From JADJLQ01 sp964405735 (GTDB lineage Bacteria > Bacteroidota > Bacteroidia > Chitinophagales > Saprospiraceae), in assembly GCA_964405735.1 (NCBI GenBank), contig CAYOPD010000008.1:6261-70260 (forward strand): 64,000 nucleotides of DNA, written 5' to 3'. Shown in pieces: positions 60,001 through 64,000 of this stretch (the first letter of the stretch is position 1; each line of letters opens with the position of its first letter). The notes below the pieces were generated by a model that saw only the letters and a list, made by a program, of their open reading frames with translations, had not been told where the DNA came from and did no database searches. A program made the translations under genes and the position numbers.

Positions 60001-62190
60001 TCATTTAGGTAAAGAAAAAGCCAACAGGTATCCGGAGGGGTTTTCTTTATCCCCGGCGACGGAAGTGACGATATATTGTTTTCCCTGGCTCCAATAGGTA
60101 CTCGGAGTAGCGTTGGCTATGCCCGGGAGGTCGATTTCCCACAACAACTTTCCATTGTCTTTATCAAAGGCCCGGAATTTTTTGTCGTGAGTACTCCCGA
60201 GCATGACCAGTCCACCGCCTGTGATAATAGGCCCACCATAACCTTCCGATCCTGTGATAGGTTCTCCGGGTTTCTGATATTCGGGGTGGTTACCCACCGG
60301 GACCTTCCAGGCATATTCTCCGGTATTAAGGTCGATGGCATTCAGTTCACCCCAGGGGGGCTTGATAGCAGGGCGGCCTTCCGGATCCCTGAAATGTCCA
60401 TAAGCGGTAATGTTGAGATAAAGGGCTGCCGTATCCGGGGCTTCCTGTTTTGTGGCAGTATCCCTGGCGGCTAATTTATTCTCCCGGATTTCGAGTAAAT
60501 AGGATTCCTTCCGGGAGATCCGGTCCGCTTTATCATATAAATAGGCGATGATCGCATCTTCATTGCCTTTCAACACGGCAGCAAATCCCGGCATCCTTCC
60601 GCTGCCCTTTGTTATTTTGGTTAGGGCGGTTTCACGGTCCATCCGGGCAGACAGTCCGATTAACGAAGGGAAATTCGGTTCATCCCCATTTTTATCTCTG
60701 CCATGGCAGGCAGCGCAATGCTTGGTATAAAGCGTCATGCCCTGATTGTACCTGGACTTTGAACCCGTTGTTTTTTCACTTTCAATTTTCTGGAGCAGAT
60801 CGATTTCCGGGGAATCCGATGATTTTATATAAAGAATCCCCGTGGTCGGATCGAAGGCTCCCCCGCCCCAATTAGATCCTCCCCTTGTACCCGGCAACAT
60901 CAGCGTGCCCCGGGTATCCGGCGGGGTAAACAATCCTTCATAACGAAAGCCCCTGAATCTTTTCAACAAGCTGTCATAAGAAGCAGGTGAGTGGTACATC
61001 AAGTCCGCTTCGGTCATCGACTGCCTTGAATAAGGTATGGGTTTTAAAGGGAAAGGCTGGGTGGGCCAGGCCTCCTCGCCAGGCACTAAAGAAGGAGGGA
61101 CCGGCCTTTCTTCAATAGGGAAAATGGGCTTCCCGGTTTCACGGTCAAATACAAACAGGAAGCCGGATTTGGTCGTTTGAGCCACCGCATCCACTTTTTT
61201 CCCGTCTTTTATAAGGGTCACCAGGTTTGGTGGTGCGGGCAGGTCATAGTCCCATAGATCATGGTGGACGGTTTGAAAATGCCAGATATAGGCCCCGGTC
61301 CGGGCCTCCAGGGCAACCACACTATTGCCATATAGATTCTGGCCTTTGCGGTCGGCCCCGTAAAAATCATAAGTAGGGGAACCAAGTGCCAGGAAGACCA
61401 TACCGCGTTTTACATCCAGGCTCATTCCGGCCCAATCATTGGCCCCGCCGACGTATTTCCAGGCATCCTTCGGCCAGGTTTCATAACCCGGTTCACCGGG
61501 CTGGGGTATGGTATGAAAAGTCCATTCCAGTTTACCGCTGCGAATGTTATAAGCCCGGATATAACCCGGTTCGGCCCCGTATAATTCCGAGACCTCCGCA
61601 CCAATGATCAAAAGATCCTGATACACGATTCCCGGAGAAGTGGGGATAACGGATATGGTAGCGGGATCTCCCCGAAGGCCTATGTTCATACTGACTTTAC
61701 CGCTATCGCCGAAATGCATGATCGGTTGGCCGGTCAGGGCATGCAGGGCAAACAATTGGTCGCCGGCGGTATATAAGATCCTCTTGTCTTCACCGTCTTC
61801 CCAATAGGTCACTCCCCGGTTGATGCCGCCCCCCTCCCCCCCATTAAATGGATCGTGGGACCAGGTGATTTCGCCGGTACTGGCATTCAGGGCGTATAAA
61901 CGGTGGCGTGCCGAAGTAGTGTAAAGAATCCCGTCGATGACAATGGGATTGCATTCGCTGCTTCCAATGCGGTTGTTGCGGGAATCGTTTGGAATGAATT
62001 TCCAGGCGGTTTGCAGGAGATGGACGTTGTCTTTGTTGATTTGACTGAGGGGGGAATAGGAACTGCTTTCAGCATCGGCTTTATAGACAGACCAGGTGCG
62101 GTGTACATTTATTTCAGGCCGGCAGGCGCAGAGGAGAACACTGATGAAAAGAATGAATAAGGAATGGATTTTAAATTTTAATGGGATCAT
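60001..62190 (-). CDS. PQQ-dependent dehydrogenase lipoprotein with inserted cytochrome c
   Basis: 729 aa counting from the ATG at 62190, which gives lipobox LLCAC (Cys ~22). PQQ propeller blades with repeated Trp motifs (LYALNASTGEITWSHDP, VVALEARTGAYIWHFQTVHHDLWDYDLPAPPNLV; SGFLFVFDRETGKPIF). A cytochrome c domain sits inside the propeller near residue 490 (KHCAACHGRDKNGDEPNFPSLIG; distal Met in GSGRMPGF), then the last blades resume (AIDLNTGEYAWKVPVG, GGLVMLGSTHDKKFRAFDKDNGKLLWE). Matches quinoprotein glucose/alcohol dehydrogenases that pass electrons straight to the heme. Substrate: probably a sugar or polyol. Confidence 0.94.
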   Translation of the reverse strand: MIPLKFKIHSLFILFISVLLCACRPEINVHRTWSVYKADAESSSYSPLSQINKDNVHLLQTAWKFIPNDSRNNRIGSSECNPIVIDGILYTTSARHRLYALNASTGEITWSHDPFNGGEGGGINRGVTYWEDGEDKRILYTAGDQLFALHALTGQPIMHFGDSGKVSMNIGLRGDPATISVIPTSPGIVYQDLLIIGAEVSELYGAEPGYIRAYNIRSGKLEWTFHTIPQPGEPGYETWPKDAWKYVGGANDWAGMSLDVKRGMVFLALGSPTYDFYGADRKGQNLYGNSVVALEARTGAYIWHFQTVHHDLWDYDLPAPPNLVTLIKDGKKVDAVAQTTKSGFLFVFDRETGKPIFPIEERPVPPSLVPGEEAWPTQPFPLKPIPYSRQSMTEADLMYHSPASYDSLLKRFRGFRYEGLFTPPDTRGTLMLPGTRGGSNWGGGAFDPTTGILYIKSSDSPEIDLLQKIESEKTTGSKSRYNQGMTLYTKHCAACHGRDKNGDEPNFPSLIGLSARMDRETALTKITKGSGRMPGFAAVLKGNEDAIIAYLYDKADRISRKESYLLEIRENKLAARDTATKQEAPDTAALYLNITAYGHFRDPEGRPAIKPPWGELNAIDLNTGEYAWKVPVGNHPEYQKPGEPITGSEGYGGPIITGGGLVMLGSTHDKKFRAFDKDNGKLLWEIDLPGIANATPSTYWSQGKQYIVTSVAGDKENPSGYLLAFSLPK

Positions 62191-62248
62191 GTGCAACCGG
62201 ATTGTTTTTTGGGACAAGGATACATTATTTATTTGCCCAAAAATAGCC

Positions 62249-62515
62249 TTAGCTGTCCAATTGCGCAGCCAGGTGCTTTTTCGTATAAAAAGGAAGGCCA
62301 ACCCGATTGATATGCTGCAGAAATCCAGGATCCGTAATGCCGTAGAAAAGGGAAAGGTCTATGAAGTAGGGCATCATCAGGTCGTCCAATTCATTTTCAA
62401 TTTTAAGCAAATCAGAAAGGGTTAACGCCTTTCCAATCAAGGCCAGATCATTTCCATCGGATATCTTGTACCATAACTTTTTGAATGACTGGATAGAAGG
62501 AATAAAGTTAAGCAT
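62249..62515 (-). pseudogene. Degenerate MNT-type nucleotidyltransferase (MntA-like) remnant
   Basis: The minus-strand frame encodes DLALIGKALTLSDLLKIENELDDLMMPYFIDLSLFYGI and HINRVGLPFYTK, which are the second half of an MNT (minimal nucleotidyltransferase) domain. The front half is broken: in frame it reads KKLWYKISDGND where GSRxxG...GSDIDLA is expected. In the adjacent frame the same bases read SYGTRYP, close to YGSRAxG. This suggests a frame-shifting deletion across the active site. No HepT-type toxin partner is seen. The stretch lies between the PQQ dehydrogenase start and the sialidase start. The open frame continues upstream to 62632, overlapping the sialidase start region, but the ATG at 62515 marks the recognisable part. 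Confidence 0.65.
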
Positions 62516-62554
62516 AGCTGGACTGCCAATCCGATAAACCCCTATCTTCCCAAT

Positions 62555-63784
62555 ATGCAGAATCCCTTTAAAGGCCAGATCCCGTCGCGGATCCGATGCA
62601 TTAAGTTTGTTGCATGTTTTTTTGTATTCCAATGCCTTTGCCGGTTTCAGGGCATTGGCCAGAATGAGGCCATTCCCGTGTTCGTTTCAGGCCTGGACGG
62701 ACACCGGTCCTACCGGATTCCAGCCATCCTCTCCCTGCCCAATGGTCAGCTGCTGGCCTTTTGCGAAGGCCGGGTCAGGGGATCAGGCGATTTCGGGGAT
62801 ATTAATATTTTGATGAAACGGAGCGCGGACCAGGGAAAAACCTGGTCTTCCATGCAGACGATCGTGGATTACGATTCCCTTCAGGCAGGCAATCCGGCGC
62901 CGGTGGTTGATCTCCTGGATCCCCGTTACCCGGACGGCAGAATTTTTCTTTTTTACAACACCGGAAACAACCATGAAAACGAAGTCCGCAAAGGGAAGGG
63001 TCTGCGGGAAGTCTGGTATAAAACCTCTACGGATGGCGGTCAAAGTTGGGATCACCCGGTCAACATCACTACGCAGGTGCATCGTCCTTTTCAAGAAGGT
63101 GAAAACCCGGCATACCGATTTGCGGAGGACTGGCGATCTTACGCCAATACCCCCGGACATGCCCTCCAGATCAGTTCAGGAACATACAAAAGCCGGATCT
63201 ATATAGCCGCCAATCATTCCATGGGTGATCCCAGGCCCCATTTTGAGGATTATTTCGCCCATGGATTTTATACCGATGATCATGGGAAAAGTTTTAAGCT
63301 TAGTGAGTCCATTCCATTGCCAGGAAGCAATGAAGCCACCGCCGCCGAAATATCCGGCGATGGTTTACTGATGAATATCCGCAATCAGAAAGGCGATATC
63401 AAAACACGGATCGTGGCGCGAAGCCGGGATGGAGGATGTACCTGGGATACCATTTATTATGACCACGACCTTCCGGACCCCGTATGCCAGGGGTCCATTC
63501 TGAATATCGGGGAAAAGGGGAAAAAACATATGCTGGCTTTCTCCAACGCGGCGGATACCCTCAACCGCAACCGGCTCACCCTGAGGATCAGCCGGGACGA
63601 AGGGCGGACTTGGTTTAAAAACATCCTGGTCGATGCCGCTGAAGGTGAACAGGCCAGGGATTATGCCGCTTATTCTGACCTGGTCCGCCTGGATAAAAAG
63701 CGCATTGGAATTTTGTATGAACGGGAAAGGTATGGACAGATCGTGTTTAAGGCGGTCAGGTGGAAGGGGTCTGAAAAAGAATGA
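62555..63784 (+). CDS. GH33 sialidase (BNR repeats)
   Basis: 409 aa with hydrophobic N-terminal signal (CIKFVACFFVFQCLCRF). Arg-triad opener GHRSYRIPAILSLPNG (FRIP-like motif), then five Asp-box-like motifs: SADQGKTW, STDGGQSW, TDDHGKSF, SRDGGCTW, SRDEGRTW. The late IGILYERERYGQIVFKAVRW carries the usual Tyr/Glu area. It releases terminal sialic acid. The start codon overlaps the decayed nucleotidyltransferase frame on the other strand. Confidence 0.93.
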   Translation: MQNPFKGQIPSRIRCIKFVACFFVFQCLCRFQGIGQNEAIPVFVSGLDGHRSYRIPAILSLPNGQLLAFCEGRVRGSGDFGDINILMKRSADQGKTWSSMQTIVDYDSLQAGNPAPVVDLLDPRYPDGRIFLFYNTGNNHENEVRKGKGLREVWYKTSTDGGQSWDHPVNITTQVHRPFQEGENPAYRFAEDWRSYANTPGHALQISSGTYKSRIYIAANHSMGDPRPHFEDYFAHGFYTDDHGKSFKLSESIPLPGSNEATAAEISGDGLLMNIRNQKGDIKTRIVARSRDGGCTWDTIYYDHDLPDPVCQGSILNIGEKGKKHMLAFSNAADTLNRNRLTLRISRDEGRTWFKNILVDAAEGEQARDYAAYSDLVRLDKKRIGILYERERYGQIVFKAVRWKGSEKE

Positions 63785-64000
63785 ATTCCGTTTGGGATTG
63801 CTTTTTTATAATTGGAAAAACGCAGGATCCACCGGATTTCTTCCTTCATAATTTTTATTCTCTTTTCCTGTATAAAAGTAAGCATAGCCGGATTACCATT
63901 CAGGGAGCGGCATTCATGCAGGTCAACCACGTCCACCCGGGTTCCCTTGAGTATAAAAAACCCATAAGTCTTCCTGGTAAGTGGACATCAATCTCTGCCA
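63785..64000. other. Window edge, no assignable gene
   Basis: 216 bp after the sialidase stop. A minus-strand frame starting at GTG 63936 (VDVVDLHECRSLNGNP...) crosses into the sialidase 3' end; it has no clear family match and its upstream frame contains a stop at 63988-63990, so I do not call it. Confidence 0.4.

Noticed and set aside
63670..63936. Minus-strand frame with VDVVDLHECRSLNGNPAML, partly resembling the start of the decayed nucleotidyltransferase read-through (SPAML)
   Set aside because: The resemblance is only about 30 bases, the frame runs antisense into the sialidase, and it has no assignable family.
1..64000. tRNA, rRNA, riboswitch, transposase or prophage genes
   Set aside because: Looked for on both strands; no cloverleaf, conserved riboswitch core, or transposase/integrase motif could be supported.

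Overview
The window reads as a chromosomal scaffold segment of a Bacteroidota bacterium, most plausibly a free-living or activated-sludge-type member of the Saprospiria/Chitinophagia. Supporting signs are: start codons without Shine-Dalgarno sequences, a few TAnnTTTG-type promoter boxes, many exported CAZymes and lipoproteins, an outer-membrane beta-barrel protein with a carboxypeptidase-regulatory N-domain, a Reg_prop/Y_Y_Y histidine kinase, DinB and YCII families, and PVC-type cytochromes. No tRNA, rRNA, CRISPR array, transposase or phage gene was found. Two 100-N scaffold gaps are present (20925-21024, 42434-42533). The first is flanked by an exact 55-nt duplication and looks like two overlapping contigs that were not merged.

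Layout. 1-10.1 kb: a partial methyltransferase, a serine hydrolase/YdjC deacetylase fusion, a nucleotide cyclase-TolB-TPR signalling protein, a Gfo/Idh oxidoreductase, a block of three ~130-bp hairpin repeats, and a histidine kinase paired with a receiver-thioredoxin-reductase fusion that lacks the redox cysteines. 10.3-20 kb: an FG-GAP protein and a large PVC-type cytochrome/HEAT lipoprotein lie downstream of a four-carbon sugar-acid module (GntP permease, DenD-like dehydrogenase, and a divergent DUF1537 kinase). 20-26.7 kb: GNAT, SemiSWEET, a 9-bp microsatellite with the first gap, then an epimerase / DHDPS-like lyase / alpha-beta hydrolase / MFS / GNAT operon. 26.8-28 kb: an ECF sigma factor with a membrane-anchored YCII-domain partner.

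28-46.5 kb is a carbohydrate region: DUF1080 plus Gfo/Idh, a GH5-like enzyme, a glycosidase-like/FGE-like fusion, GH10, alpha-carbonic anhydrase lipoprotein, GH106, an SLP-type phosphatase, a zinc alcohol dehydrogenase, GH51, a duplicated NlpE-like lipoprotein and a secreted sugar-isomerase-like TIM barrel. 46.6-64 kb: outer-membrane beta-barrel protein, a Reg_prop sensor kinase with a LuxR response regulator, S9 peptidase, exported DinB, GH29, a DUF4397 lipoprotein with a striking upstream inverted repeat, a PQQ-dehydrogenase/cytochrome c lipoprotein, a decayed MNT nucleotidyltransferase, and a GH33 sialidase.

Together the genes describe a scavenger of plant and animal glycans (rhamnose, xylan, arabinan, fucose, sialic acid) and sugar acids, with oxidative 3-keto-sugar-type chemistry, but with no SusC/SusD pair in the window. 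The least explained items are the cysteine-less receiver-reductase/kinase pair, the sigma factor/YCII pair, the hydrolase-deacetylase and glycosidase-FGE fusions, and the DUF4397 operator-like inverted repeat.
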